NCBI RefSeq assembly: GCF_003940805.1
Contig: NZ_CP034328.1
Coordinates: 3,348,001 to 3,412,000 of the forward strand
Direction of reading: 5' to 3'
DNA length: 64,000 nt
Source of the DNA: Tabrizicola piscis
Lineage (GTDB): Bacteria > Pseudomonadota > Alphaproteobacteria > Rhodobacterales > Rhodobacteraceae
The notes under the pieces are model-generated. The model saw nothing but the letters and a program-made list of their open reading frames with translations. It was not told the DNA's origin and searched no databases. Within the stretch, counting starts at the first letter, position 1; each line of letters opens with the position of its first letter. Shown piece by piece: positions 8,231 through 19,387 of the stretch. The translations under genes were made by a program, and so were the position numbers.

Positions 8231-9271
8231 TCAGTAGGGCGCCGGGAAGGCCCGGTGGGTTTCCGCTATCTCGGCCAGCACGTCCTGTGACAGCGTGACC
8301 GAGGCCGCGCCGATGTTGGTCCGCAACTGGTCCAGCGTAGTCGCCCCGATGATCGGGATCGTGCGGAACGGCCGCGACAGGCAAAAGGCAATGGCCATCT
8401 GGCAGGGGTCAAGCCCATGCCGCGCCGCAATCCCCAGATAAGCCGCCACTGCCGGAAACACCTGCGCCGTGATCCGCCCGCCAAGGTCTGGCGTGTGCAT
8501 CCGCCGCGTGCCATCGGGGATCACGTCGCCTGCATACTTCCCGCTCAGCAACCCCACCGCCAAGGGCGAGAACGCCAGCAGCGGCATGTCCTCGATCAGG
8601 CTGAACTCGGCCCAGTCGGTATCGAACTGGCGGCACAGCAGGCTGTATTCGTTCTGCACCGAGGCCATACGGGGCAGACCCAGCGTGTCGGCCAGATGCA
8701 GCCAGCGCGCCGCGCCCCACACGCTTTCGTTGGAAAGCCCGATGGCGCGGATCTTGCCCTCGGCCACCAGCGCCTGCGCGGTGGTCAGCACATCCGTCAT
8801 ATGTGCGGTTTCCGCCGCCTTGTCGGTGCCCGTCGGAGCATAGCGCCACGCCTGACGGAAATGATAGCTGCCCCGGTTCGGCCAGTGCAGTTGATAAAGG
8901 TCGATATAATCGGTGCCCATCCGCTTCAGCGACCCTTCGACCGCCGCGCGCATCGTGGCGCCGCTGATCGGCTGGCCCGGGCGCACCATCTGGCCCTTGC
9001 CGGTGATCTTGGTCGCGATCACCAGCCGGTCCCGCCCCCCGCGCGCGGCCAGCCATGACCCGATGATCTCTTCCGTCCGGCCTACGGTTTCCGCGCGCAC
9101 CGGGTTCGTCGGATACATTTCCGCCGTGTCCCAGAAGGTCACGCCATGGTCCACCGCCATGTCGGCCTGGGCATGGCCCTCGGCTTCCGAGTTCTGGGTG
9201 CCCCAGGTCATCGTGCCAAGGCACAGCTCGGAAACGGTCAGGCCGGTCTTGCCAAGGGTCAGGGTTTTCAT
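8231..9271 (-). CDS. NADP(H)-dependent aldo-keto reductase, Tas family
   Basis: A 346-residue aldo-keto reductase of the Tas branch, the same length as E. coli Tas. Segments shared with the family include LCLGTMTWGTQNSEAEGHAQ, the Asp/Tyr of WDTAEMYP, a Lys in ATKITG, and HWPNRG. The C-terminal cofactor region includes IIGATTLDQLRTNI. These residues place the catalytic Asp-Tyr-Lys-His tetrad. I chose the ATG at 9271 by homology, with GGAGG just upstream; the open frame extends further to 9415. Divergent from the imuA-like gene; a detoxifying carbonyl-reduction role is likely but the substrate is unknown. Confidence 0.88.
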   Translation of the reverse strand: MKTLTLGKTGLTVSELCLGTMTWGTQNSEAEGHAQADMAVDHGVTFWDTAEMYPTNPVRAETVGRTEEIIGSWLAARGGRDRLVIATKITGKGQMVRPGQPISGATMRAAVEGSLKRMGTDYIDLYQLHWPNRGSYHFRQAWRYAPTGTDKAAETAHMTDVLTTAQALVAEGKIRAIGLSNESVWGAARWLHLADTLGLPRMASVQNEYSLLCRQFDTDWAEFSLIEDMPLLAFSPLAVGLLSGKYAGDVIPDGTRRMHTPDLGGRITAQVFPAVAAYLGIAARHGLDPCQMAIAFCLSRPFRTIPIIGATTLDQLRTNIGAASVTLSQDVLAEIAETHRAFPAPY

Positions 9272-9357
9272 CGGGCCTCCGCTGCCATGCGGCAGCATTA
9301 GCGCTGCTTCGCGGCAAACTAGGCCGGATCGACGGCAGGGCAAAGGGCCACACTTGA

Positions 9358-9372
9358 GAACATTAAGCGAAC
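9358..9372. promoter_or_regulatory. LexA (SOS) box, GAAC-N7-GAAC
   Basis: GAAC at 9358-9361 and GAAC at 9369-9372 are separated by exactly seven bases. This direct repeat is the LexA-binding pattern described for Rhodobacter and other alphaproteobacteria. It lies 17 bases upstream of the imuA-like start codon and between two divergent genes. LexA binding is inferred from the motif and the gene it precedes. Confidence 0.72.
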
Positions 9373-9389
9373 AAACTACAGTTTCCGGC

Positions 9390-10019
9390 ATGAGTCTGCC
9401 GATCAAGCACCACACTACCCCTTGGGGCGATCAGCCCCTGACCGGCCCGCTGACCCTGCAGCGTGGCCGCCTGCACGAAGGCTGCGGCCCGGCGCGGCTG
9501 TGGCTTGCGGTGCTTCTGATGGCGAAATCCCGGGGGCCGGTGGTCTGGATCAGGCCCGGCTGGTGGCCCGAACGGCTGAACGCTGCTGGCCTGCAACCCA
9601 TGGCCGACCCCGCGCGCCTGCTTCTGGTGCGGGCAGCCCGGGATGAGGCCGCCCTCTGGGCCGCGGAAGAGACGCTGCGATCCGGTGTCGTCCCCCTTGT
9701 CATCGCCGAGGTGACCACACCCCCCGGCCTGACCCCCGTCCGCCGCCTGCATCTTGCCGCCGCAGCCGGGGCCGAGGCGGCGCGGCGCGACGGCGGCACT
9801 GCCCCCCTTGGGCTGCTTTTGCTGCCGGGGCAGGGCGGTGCGCCGGGGGTAGAAACCCGCTGGCATCTGGCCCCCGCGCCCAGCAAAAGGCTGCTGTGGT
9901 CCGATGGCGAAAGCTGGACGTTGACCCGCCTGCGCGCCCGGCTTGCCCCGCCAGCCCGCTGGCACCTGACCCGCGATGCGAAAGGGCATGAGGGGCTGGA
10001 GCCACTGCCGGCCCCCTAG
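9390..10019 (+). CDS. ImuA-like protein, orphan SOS gene
   Basis: A 209-residue protein that resembles the short ImuA (RecA-like) proteins of Rhodobacteraceae. Similar features are a GRLHEGCGPARLWLA segment in place of a P-loop, a strand PVVWIRPGWWPERL, then TPVRRLHLAAAAG and a C-terminal TRWHLAPAP. ImuA normally works with ImuB and DnaE2 in error-prone translesion synthesis. Neither partner is nearby; yceI follows 88 bases downstream. The ATG at 9390 is 17 bases after a perfect SOS box, which supports the assignment. The open frame extends far upstream but the protein-like part starts here. Confidence 0.62.
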   Translation: MSLPIKHHTTPWGDQPLTGPLTLQRGRLHEGCGPARLWLAVLLMAKSRGPVVWIRPGWWPERLNAAGLQPMADPARLLLVRAARDEAALWAAEETLRSGVVPLVIAEVTTPPGLTPVRRLHLAAAAGAEAARRDGGTAPLGLLLLPGQGGAPGVETRWHLAPAPSKRLLWSDGESWTLTRLRARLAPPARWHLTRDAKGHEGLEPLPAP

Positions 10020-10107
10020 GCCATTGCGAACCAGCCCCACACGACAAGATGACTTGCACCATGGGGCAGGGGGCGTAGGCTTGGCCCATCCTTGCAGGAC
10101 AAGCCCC

Positions 10108-10674
10108 ATGCGACTGCGCCTTATCGCCCTTGTTGCCGTCCTGACCGCCGCCCCGGCGCTGGCGGCCTCCACGGACTACAGCCTTGACCCGACGGCCTCG
10201 ACGGTTGCGTTCGAGACTGACTTCGGGCCTGACATCATCACCGGCTCGATCCCGCTTCTGGTGGCGGACCTCAGCCTTGACTTCGATCAGGTCAGGAACT
10301 GCACCGTTGATGTCACGCTGGATGTCTCAGGCGCGCGCGCCAGCTTTCCCTTCGCCGCACAGGCGCTGAAAGGCCCCAAGGTGCTGGACGCAGGTGCCTA
10401 TCCGCAGATGACCTTCGAAAGCACCTCGGTCGCGCCTGCCGGAACCGCCGCCGATGTCACTGGCAACCTGACCATCCGCGGCGTGACGCGCCAGGTCACC
10501 CTCAGGGCCGAGATCAGCCGCCCCAACGGCAGCGACCCGGGCGACTTCAGCCGTCTCACCGTGCGCCTGACCGGCCGCGTCAACCGCAGCGATTTCGGTG
10601 CCACCGGCTGGGCCGACATGGTGGGGGATGAGGTGCGCATCCTCATCACCGCCCGGATCGACGCAAAGGGCTGA
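10108..10674 (+). CDS. YceI-family periplasmic protein
   Basis: A 188-residue YceI-family protein with a signal peptide (MRLRLIALVAVLTAAPALAA) followed by a lipocalin-like barrel: YSLDPTASTVAFETDFG, FPQMTFESTSV-like strand, and ITGNLTIRGVTRQVTL-like strand. YceI proteins bind isoprenoid-type amphiphiles and are induced by stress in some bacteria. AGGA lies just upstream of the ATG. The cytochrome b561 gene follows three bases later, the same pairing as yceI/yceJ in E. coli. Confidence 0.9.
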   Translation: MRLRLIALVAVLTAAPALAASTDYSLDPTASTVAFETDFGPDIITGSIPLLVADLSLDFDQVRNCTVDVTLDVSGARASFPFAAQALKGPKVLDAGAYPQMTFESTSVAPAGTAADVTGNLTIRGVTRQVTLRAEISRPNGSDPGDFSRLTVRLTGRVNRSDFGATGWADMVGDEVRILITARIDAKG

Positions 10675-10677
10675 CGG

Positions 10678-11220
10678 ATGGCGCTGCGCAACGGGCCTGA
10701 CGAATTCGGTCTGGTCACCCGGGTGCTGCACTGGGGGATGATGCTGCTGGTCATCGCGATGCTGGCGCTGGGCATGCGGCTGCAGGACATGCAGCCGGGC
10801 CTTGCGAACCTGTGGCTGTACAGCCTGCACAAGACGCTGGGGTTTCTGGTCCTGACCCTGATTCTGGCCCGGATCGGCTGGCATCTGGCCAGCCCGCCAC
10901 CCCGGCCCATCGGCCCGCCCGGCCCGGCGCAATGGGCCGCGCGCGCCGCGCATTGGGCGCTTTACCTTCTGCTGATCGTCATTCCACTGACCGGCTGGGC
11001 CGGCAGTTCCGCCACCGGCATCGACGTGATGATCGCCGACCGCTGGACCGTCCCGCCACTGGTCGCCCCGTCCGAGGCGGCGGAAATCTTCTGGTTCGGC
11101 CTCCACGGCATTCTGACCAAGGTCCTGCTTGGGCTGATCGTGCTGCACATGCTGGCCGCCCTCAAGCGTGAGATGGACGGCGACGGCACCCTGACCCGAA
11201 TGCTGCGCGGCCGCGTCTGA
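10678..11220 (+). CDS. Cytochrome b561
   Basis: A 180-residue four-helix di-haem b-type cytochrome of the bacterial b561 (YceJ/CybB) family. Candidate axial His residues are in VLHWG, SLHKTLG, AAHWAL and VLHML, at the expected helix positions. It would move electrons between the quinone pool and an acceptor in the inner membrane. It directly follows yceI, with which it is likely co-transcribed. Confidence 0.88.
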   Translation: MALRNGPDEFGLVTRVLHWGMMLLVIAMLALGMRLQDMQPGLANLWLYSLHKTLGFLVLTLILARIGWHLASPPPRPIGPPGPAQWAARAAHWALYLLLIVIPLTGWAGSSATGIDVMIADRWTVPPLVAPSEAAEIFWFGLHGILTKVLLGLIVLHMLAALKREMDGDGTLTRMLRGRV

Positions 11221-11295
11221 CCCCAAAGCCACCGCTGGCCCTTTGCGAAACCTTGCGCTAAACGAAGCCCGGACAAGTCGACCAAAGGGGCGCAC

Positions 11296-13014
11296 ATGGC
11301 TCGGATTCTCATCACCTCCGCCATTCCCTATATCAACGGGATCAAGCACTTGGGCAATCTGGTCGGAAGCCAGCTGCCCGCTGACCTTTTTGCCCGCTTC
11401 AACCGGGCCATGGGGCATGAGGTGATGTTCATCTGCGCCACCGACGAACACGGCACCCCGGCCGAGCTTGCCGCCGCCAAGGCTGGCAAGCCCGTGGATG
11501 TCTACTGCGCCGAAATGCATGAGGTGCAGAAGGACCTTGCCGCAGGGTTCCGCCTGTCGTTTGACCACTTCGGCCGCTCCTCCAGCCAGCGCAACCACCG
11601 CCTGACCCAGCACTTCGCGGGCAAGCTGGCCGAGAACGGCCTGATCGAGGAAGTGTCGGAAAAGCAGGTCTTTTCCATCGACGACAACCGCTTCCTGCCC
11701 GACCGCTACATCACCGGCACCTGCCCGAACTGCGGGTATGAGGCGGCGCGTGGCGACCAGTGCGAAAACTGCACCAAGCAGCTTGACCCGACCGACCTGA
11801 TCAACCCGCGCTCGTCGATTTCGGGCAGCACTAACCTTGAGGTGCGGGAAACCAAGCACCTCTACCTTCGCCAACGCAGCCTGCGTGACAAGCTGGAAGC
11901 GTGGATCGACAGCAAGCATGACTGGCCGATCCTCACCACCTCCATCGCGAAGAAATGGCTGAATGACGGCGATGGCCTTCAGGACCGTGGCATCACCCGC
12001 GATCTGCACTGGGGCATCCCGGTGAAAAAGGGCGACCAGCCTTGGCCGGGGATGGAAGGCAAGGTTTTCTACGTCTGGTTCGACGCCCCGATCGAATACA
12101 TCGCCGCCACCGCAGAATGGGCCGATGCCAATGGCAAGGCCGATGCCGATTGGGAACGCTGGTGGCGCACCGACATGGGCGCCGCCGACGTCACCTATTA
12201 CCAGTTCATGGGCAAGGACAACGTCCCCTTCCACACCCTGTCCTTCCCCGCCACGATCCTTGGGTCAGGCGAGCCTTGGAAGATGGTCGATTACCTTAAG
12301 TCCTTCAACTACCTCAACTATGACGGCGGCCAGTTCTCCACCTCACAGGGACGCGGCGTGTTCATGGATCAGGCCCTGTCGATCCTGCCCGCCGATTACT
12401 GGCGCTGGTGGCTTTTGTCCCATGCGCCCGAATCCAGCGACAGCGAGTTTACCTGGGAAAACTTCCAGACTTCGGTGAACAAGGACCTTGCCGATGTGCT
12501 TGGCAACCTCGTCTCCCGCGTGACCAAATTCGCCGTGTCCAAGTTCGGCAATGACGTCCCCGCCGGCGGCCACTTCGGCCCGCTGGAAACCGCCCTCATC
12601 GCCGACCTTGGCGCGCGGATCACCGATTACACCCGCCTGATGGAGCAGATGGAGGTCCGCAAGGCCGCCGCCGAACTGCGCGCGATCTGGGTGATCGGCA
12701 ACGAATACCTGCAAGCCGCCGCCCCGTGGTCAGTCGTCAAGACCGATCCCGAACAGGCGCAGGCGATCATCCGCCTCGCGCTCAACCTGATCCGGGTTTA
12801 CGCGGTCCTGTCGGCCCCGTTCATTCCCGACGCCTCGGCCACCATGCTGCAGGCGATGGGGACCGATGACCAAAGCTGGCCCCACGACATCTCCGCCGCC
12901 ATGCGGGCGCTGCCAGCGGGCCATGCCTTCACTGTGCCCGAAAACCTGTTCCGCAAGATCACGGACGAAGAACGCAGCGACTGGCAAGCCCGCTTCTCGG
13001 GTGTCCGCACCTGA
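11296..13014 (+). CDS. metG: Methionyl-tRNA synthetase
   Basis: A 572-residue class I aminoacyl-tRNA synthetase. The HIGH-type motif is KHLGN near residue 18-21, and the connective domain has a zinc knuckle (CPNCG and CENC, about 142-160). The KMSKS loop appears as FSTSQGRG, a variant known in one branch of MetRS. The C-terminal anticodon-binding helical domain ends near 572, without a Trbp111-like extension. It charges initiator and elongator tRNA-Met in the cytosol. A 75-base gap to cytochrome b561 suggests its own promoter. Confidence 0.96.
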   Translation: MARILITSAIPYINGIKHLGNLVGSQLPADLFARFNRAMGHEVMFICATDEHGTPAELAAAKAGKPVDVYCAEMHEVQKDLAAGFRLSFDHFGRSSSQRNHRLTQHFAGKLAENGLIEEVSEKQVFSIDDNRFLPDRYITGTCPNCGYEAARGDQCENCTKQLDPTDLINPRSSISGSTNLEVRETKHLYLRQRSLRDKLEAWIDSKHDWPILTTSIAKKWLNDGDGLQDRGITRDLHWGIPVKKGDQPWPGMEGKVFYVWFDAPIEYIAATAEWADANGKADADWERWWRTDMGAADVTYYQFMGKDNVPFHTLSFPATILGSGEPWKMVDYLKSFNYLNYDGGQFSTSQGRGVFMDQALSILPADYWRWWLLSHAPESSDSEFTWENFQTSVNKDLADVLGNLVSRVTKFAVSKFGNDVPAGGHFGPLETALIADLGARITDYTRLMEQMEVRKAAAELRAIWVIGNEYLQAAAPWSVVKTDPEQAQAIIRLALNLIRVYAVLSAPFIPDASATMLQAMGTDDQSWPHDISAAMRALPAGHAFTVPENLFRKITDEERSDWQARFSGVRT

Positions 13015-13209
13015 CAGACGGCGCTTGGCCGGGCCAGGCCGATCTGCGGCTGGCCACGGCCCCGACAGTCTCTGGCCCTGACAAATACATGCATGACGGC
13101 GAATTTCATTTGCCCGCCGCTTGACCCTGCGTCACTCTGACGCGGCATCCGGCTTTGGGGCGCATGATCGCCAAAGGCCCCGTGCAGAACATTTTTCAGG
13201 AGGACTGAT

Positions 13210-13629
13210 ATGAAGCGTCTGCTTGCCGCCTTTGCTTTTGCGATTTCTCTTGTGGGCGTTGCCCCACTTGCTGCCCAGGATGCTGCCGCGCCCAACCCGC
13301 TTGAAACCGCCGAGGCGAAAAGCACCCTTACCATCGCCAATGCGCTCATCACCTATGGCCGGGCAAACCAGGACCCGCTGGCCCTGCTTTCCGGGGTGCA
13401 GATGATGGTCAAGGCTGCCGCTGGCACCACCATCGAATCCGCCGGCAAGCCTATGGACCTTGGCGCCGTGCTGGATGAAGCCGTTGCCATGGCACCGGAT
13501 GATGCCCTGATCGTCGCCCGCGCCGACGTTCTGCGCGACGAGGCGGAAACCAAGACCCGCGGCGTCTGCTATTGGGAATACTGGTGCGATTACTACGGCT
13601 ACTGCGAATACTGGTACGTCTGCTACTGA
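13210..13629 (+). CDS. Exported protein with periodic Cys and Tyr/Trp tail
   Basis: A 139-residue protein with an AGGAGG ribosome site and a clear signal peptide (MKRLLAAFAFAISLVGVAPL). A helical Ala-rich domain of about 90 residues follows. The last 22 residues hold four Cys at 120, 126, 132 and 138, spaced every six residues, with eight Tyr and three Trp between them. I do not recognise the family. The tail could coordinate a metal, cross-link by disulphides or dityrosine, or be a substrate for modification; no maturation enzyme is adjacent. Confidence 0.75.
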   Translation: MKRLLAAFAFAISLVGVAPLAAQDAAAPNPLETAEAKSTLTIANALITYGRANQDPLALLSGVQMMVKAAAGTTIESAGKPMDLGAVLDEAVAMAPDDALIVARADVLRDEAETKTRGVCYWEYWCDYYGYCEYWYVCY

Positions 13630-13649
13630 CCCCAACGCCACAACCTAAA

Positions 13650-13677
13650 GGGCCGGCCTTGCCTGCAGGGCCGGCCC
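13650..13677. terminator. GC-rich hairpin after the Cys/Tyr protein gene
   Basis: GGGCCGGCC (13650-13658) and GGCCGGCCC (13669-13677) form a strong stem 20 bases past the stop codon. There is no following T-run, so it is a weak or Rho-assisted terminator. The rest of 13678-13910 shows no gene; it holds a small palindrome around 13680-13693 and an AT-richer stretch that could be the promoter of the next gene. Confidence 0.45.
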
Positions 13678-13910
13678 TCGCCTTGCGCAAGGCTGGCAGG
13701 CCAGTCATGCCGCAACCGCGAAATCGTTCTGTTGCAGCTGCAGAAACCCGGCAACCCCGTGCGTTTTTCCGCCGAAGCACGCAACAATCAGGAAGAAATT
13801 CCGCCTATCGCCAAAACTGCGGAAACCGCGCCACCCGCTCTGGTGGTACTCTCCTCGCATCGGACCCGAGTCGCTGCCCTCAACTCGCTGCCAATGTAGG
13901 AGAGCCCGAG

Positions 13911-14069
13911 ATGCCCGAAGTTCTGCCTTCGCGCCCCCGATCCAAGCGGACCTATGCCGCCATCGCCCTGTTCCTTGTCGTCTATCTTGGGGTGCTGATC
14001 GTGGTGTTTGCCCCACGCGACATGATCGCCGTCCAGTCTGGTGCCGCCTTCTACGGCGTCGACAACTAG
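13911..14069 (+). CDS. Small single-span membrane protein
   Basis: A 52-residue protein: a basic N-terminus (RPRSKRTYA), one membrane helix (IALFLVVYLGVLIVVFAP) and a short tail ending AAFYGVDN. AGGAGA lies eight bases before the ATG. It is followed by a strong terminator, which supports expression as its own short transcript. I do not recognise the family; it may be a small subunit or regulator of a membrane complex. Confidence 0.6.
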   Translation: MPEVLPSRPRSKRTYAAIALFLVVYLGVLIVVFAPRDMIAVQSGAAFYGVDN

Positions 14070-14085
14070 GACCGCCCGAAAAAGC

Positions 14086-14120
14086 AACGGCCCGGGCATA
14101 GTGCCCGGGCCGTTTTCGTT
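14086..14120. terminator. Bidirectional Rho-independent terminator
   Basis: A 13-base stem, AACGGCCCGGGCA (14086-14098) with TGCCCGGGCCGTT (14102-14114), has a 3-base loop and runs into TTCGTTT. On the other strand it ends with an A-rich/T-rich flank, so it can serve the small membrane protein gene and the convergent katG. Confidence 0.85.
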
Positions 14121-14133
14121 TGTGCAAGATCGG

Positions 14134-16464
<2,331 letters not shown>

Positions 16465-17376
16465 ATGACACAACTCACCATGAAGCACCTGCGCTACTTC
16501 GAAGCGCTTGCCCGGCACCGCCATTTCGGCCGCGCGGCCGAGGCGTCGGCGATCTCGCAACCCGCCCTATCGCTGCAGATCAAGGAGCTTGAGGAACTTC
16601 TCGGCGCACCCCTTGTCGAACGCGGCCCCCGCCAGATCCGCCTGACCTCGCTGGGCGAGGATTTCGCCCTGCGCGCCCGCGATGTCTTGCGCAGCGTCGA
16701 CGAACTGGCCTCGCTTGCCCGCGCCTCGACCGGCCCCCTTGCAGGGCGGTTGCGCCTTGGGATCATCCCCACCATCGCGCCCTATTTCCTGCCGCAACTG
16801 ATCCGCCGCCTGTCCCATCACTTCCCCGACCTTGAACTGCGCCCGCGTGAAGCGGTGACCCAGCGCCTTGTCCGTGACCTTGCCGAAGGCCGGCTTGACC
16901 TTGCCCTTGTGGCGCTTCCCGTCTCGGAACCGTCCTTGATCGAACACCCCCTTTTCGATGAGGAATTCCTTCTGGTCCGCCCAATGGCCGAATCCGCCTT
17001 GCCCGTCCCCCGCCTTGAAGACCTTGCCGCGATGCCTCTTCTCCTGCTGGAGGAAGGCCACTGCTTCCGCGACCAAGCCATCGCCGCCTGCAAACTGCCC
17101 CGCGCCCCGGCGGGCGAGATCATGGAGGGCTCCTCCCTCTCCACCCTTGTCCAGATGGTCGGCGCCGGGATCGGCGTGACCCTGATCCCCGAGATGGCCG
17201 CGTCGGTCGAGGTGCGGTCGGCACCCGTGACCCTCCAGCGATTGCCCGCCCCACGCCCCGGCCGGACCATCGGTCTGGTCTGGCGCCGCACGAACCCGCT
17301 GTCGGACCGGCTTGCCGACCTTGCCCGCCTGCTCCACGCGCCGGACGCGATGCCGCAGCCCGCGCAGATCAGTTGA
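16465..17376 (+). CDS. oxyR: LysR-type peroxide sensor OxyR
   Basis: A 303-residue LysR-type regulator with an N-terminal winged helix-turn-helix (FGRAAEASAISQPALSLQIK) and an effector domain. The redox Cys pair is at C200 and C209 in EEGHCFRDQAIAAC, matching C199/C208 of E. coli OxyR. Peroxide would oxidise C200 and form a disulphide, switching on target genes. It is divergent from katG, the classic OxyR target, so control of the shared promoter is very likely. Confidence 0.93.
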   Translation: MTQLTMKHLRYFEALARHRHFGRAAEASAISQPALSLQIKELEELLGAPLVERGPRQIRLTSLGEDFALRARDVLRSVDELASLARASTGPLAGRLRLGIIPTIAPYFLPQLIRRLSHHFPDLELRPREAVTQRLVRDLAEGRLDLALVALPVSEPSLIEHPLFDEEFLLVRPMAESALPVPRLEDLAAMPLLLLEEGHCFRDQAIAACKLPRAPAGEIMEGSSLSTLVQMVGAGIGVTLIPEMAASVEVRSAPVTLQRLPAPRPGRTIGLVWRRTNPLSDRLADLARLLHAPDAMPQPAQIS

Positions 17377-17407
17377 CCGCGACCCCGCTTTGCGTCATTC
17401 CGGCGTC

Positions 17408-17773
17408 ATGCTGACGCGGACCCTTCATCAGCTTCACAGGCTGGCCCTGCTGGTCACCCTCACGGTCGCCTTGGTCGCGACCGGGTTCGCCCATCGCATG
17501 GCCACCCCGCAGGACGAAGCCCTTGCCTTCGCGCTGGCCAACGGCGTGCCGCTGGCCGATTTCTGCGGCGACGACCTTGATGGTGACGGCCACCGCGACC
17601 CCCACTGCGCGGCCTGCCAGATTGCCGGAACGGCCGACCTGCCAGCCGCAACCCTGACGCTGATCGATCTGGAACTGGCTGTCCTCGCCCAAGTGATCGC
17701 CCCGCGCGAAAGCCGGGCCCGGGCCCGCGTTCTTGATCCTGCGAACACGCCGCAAGGCCCACCTGCCGCCTGA
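17408..17773 (+). CDS. DUF2946-like exported protein of the copper group
   Basis: A 121-residue protein with a hydrophobic signal (LALLVTLTVALVATGFAH) and a short region with HCAAC, reminiscent of DUF2946 proteins. The acidic DDLDGDGHRD stretch precedes it. It is followed by a PepSY membrane protein and a PCu(A)C copper chaperone. A periplasmic metal (probably copper) role is inferred from context. The ATG at 17408 is the first in the signal peptide frame; the open frame begins earlier inside oxyR. Confidence 0.6.
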   Translation: MLTRTLHQLHRLALLVTLTVALVATGFAHRMATPQDEALAFALANGVPLADFCGDDLDGDGHRDPHCAACQIAGTADLPAATLTLIDLELAVLAQVIAPRESRARARVLDPANTPQGPPAA

Positions 17774-17863
17774 CCGGCGGCGCTGACCCCATCGCCGCTT
17801 TCAAAGTGCCCCACGCAGGTCCGGACCGGGCCTGCAGTTTTCATGCACATCCGAAGGCATCCC

Positions 17864-19237
17864 ATGGCAACCGAATCTCAAACCCCCAACCGCCTGTATT
17901 TCGCCGCCTGGCGCTGGCACTTCTATGCCGGGCTTTACGTCATCCCCTTCCTGCTGATGCTGGCCGTGACCGGCCTGCTCATGCTCTGGATCGCGGTCCT
18001 GCAGGGGATCGGCGATGAAAAGATGACCATCCTCCCCGGCGACCAGCCCCTTGCCGTCAGCCAGTTGATCACCGCCGCCCAAGCGGCGATCCCCGATGCG
18101 ACGGCCACCCAGTACATCGCCCCGCTCTCCCCCGCCCACATCGCAACCGTCGTGGTCGCGGCTGGGGATGCCAAGACCGGCGTCACCCTCAACCCCTACA
18201 CGGCCGAGGTTTTGAACACCTTCCCCTGGCGCGCCGGCTGGTATGATTTTGCGACGGATATCCATGGCACTCTCCTGATCGGCAACACCGGCGACTGGCT
18301 GATCGAAGCGGCAGCCAGCCTTGCCCTGCTGCTTACCGTCACGGGCATCTATCTGCATTGGCCCCGCAATGGCGCAAGCTTGGGCCAAAGCCTGACGGTC
18401 CAGACCGCCGCCAAGGGCCGCGCCTTCTGGAAATCGCTGCATGGCGCGCTTGGCCTTTGGGCCAGCCTGATTCTGGTGATCTTCCTGATCTCCGGCCTCT
18501 CCTGGGCGGGCCTCTGGGGGGCCAAGTTCGTGCAGGCGTGGTCCACCTTCCCGGCCGAGAAATGGGACAACGTTCCCCTCTCCGACGCCACCCATGCCGA
18601 CATGAACCACGGCGCCGCGAAAGAGGTGCCCTGGGGCCTTGAACAGACCCCGCTGCCGGAATCCGGCTCGCTTGCCGGAACCATGGCGATCACCGGGCCG
18701 GTCACCGTCGACACCGTGGCAGCCTTCGCCGGAACCCTTGGCTTTGACCACCGCTTCCAGCTGAACCTCCCCGCCGATGCAACCGGCGTCTGGACGATCA
18801 GCCATGACAGCATGTCGAACGATGGCCCGAACCCCGCCGCTGACCGCACGATCCACATCGACCAGTTCACCGGCAACGTGCTGGCCGATGTGCGCTATGC
18901 CGACTATTCGGCCTATGCCAAGGCCATGGCCTGGGGCATCGCCTTCCACGAAGGCGACCTCGGGGTCTGGAACATCGCTCTGAACACGGCGTTCTGCCTT
19001 GCCATCATCCTGATGTCGGTGTCGGGCGCTGTGCTCTGGCTCAAGCGCCGCCCCGTCGCCGCGCGCCTTGGCGCACCGCCCCGGCCCGCCGATGTGCCCT
19101 ATGCCAAGGGCGCGATCCTGATCACCCTGGCGCTGTCGCTGGCCTTCCCGATGCTGGGCCTGACCCTTCTGGCGGTCATGGTCCTTGACCTTGTGATCCT
19201 CTCTGCCGTCCCGCCGCTGAAGCGGCTGGTCAGCTGA
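17864..19237 (+). CDS. PepSY-associated TM protein, possible metal reductase
   Basis: A 457-residue PepSY-TM family protein with four or more membrane helices (about 20-45, 145-170, 195-225, 370-400, and a pair near the C-terminus). Family His residues are in WRWHFYAG, DIHGTLL, SLHGALG and IAFHEGDLG. Homologues are linked to uptake or reduction of iron or copper. GAAGG lies eight bases before the ATG at 17864; the earlier ATG at 17843 has no such site. Placed between the DUF2946-like gene and the copper chaperone gene. Confidence 0.78.
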   Translation: MATESQTPNRLYFAAWRWHFYAGLYVIPFLLMLAVTGLLMLWIAVLQGIGDEKMTILPGDQPLAVSQLITAAQAAIPDATATQYIAPLSPAHIATVVVAAGDAKTGVTLNPYTAEVLNTFPWRAGWYDFATDIHGTLLIGNTGDWLIEAAASLALLLTVTGIYLHWPRNGASLGQSLTVQTAAKGRAFWKSLHGALGLWASLILVIFLISGLSWAGLWGAKFVQAWSTFPAEKWDNVPLSDATHADMNHGAAKEVPWGLEQTPLPESGSLAGTMAITGPVTVDTVAAFAGTLGFDHRFQLNLPADATGVWTISHDSMSNDGPNPAADRTIHIDQFTGNVLADVRYADYSAYAKAMAWGIAFHEGDLGVWNIALNTAFCLAIILMSVSGAVLWLKRRPVAARLGAPPRPADVPYAKGAILITLALSLAFPMLGLTLLAVMVLDLVILSAVPPLKRLVS

Positions 19238-19323
19238 TGGTTCCCGTGGTCCCGGCGTTGGGAGGCGTCCCATGTCCCGCCGGGGCCACCGGTCCGGCCT
19301 CAATCCCGGGGCCTGACCGCACT

Positions 19324-19360
19324 GGCCCCTTCCGGCCCGCGCCGGAAGGGGCCCTTTTCC
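19324..19360 (+). terminator. Terminator between PepSY and PCu(A)C genes
   Basis: GGCCCCTTCCGGC (19324-19336) pairs with GCCGGAAGGGGCC (19341-19353) and is followed by CTTTTCC. This is a strong intrinsic terminator 28 bases before the next ATG, so the chaperone gene would depend on readthrough or a promoter inside the spacer. Confidence 0.8.
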
Positions 19361-19387
19361 CGATTTACCCTCAAACGGAGCATTGAA

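Noticed and set aside
10327..12234. A 635-codon open frame on the minus strand over yceI, cytochrome b561 and metG
   Set aside because: It covers three well-supported genes on the other strand and shows no recognisable domain.
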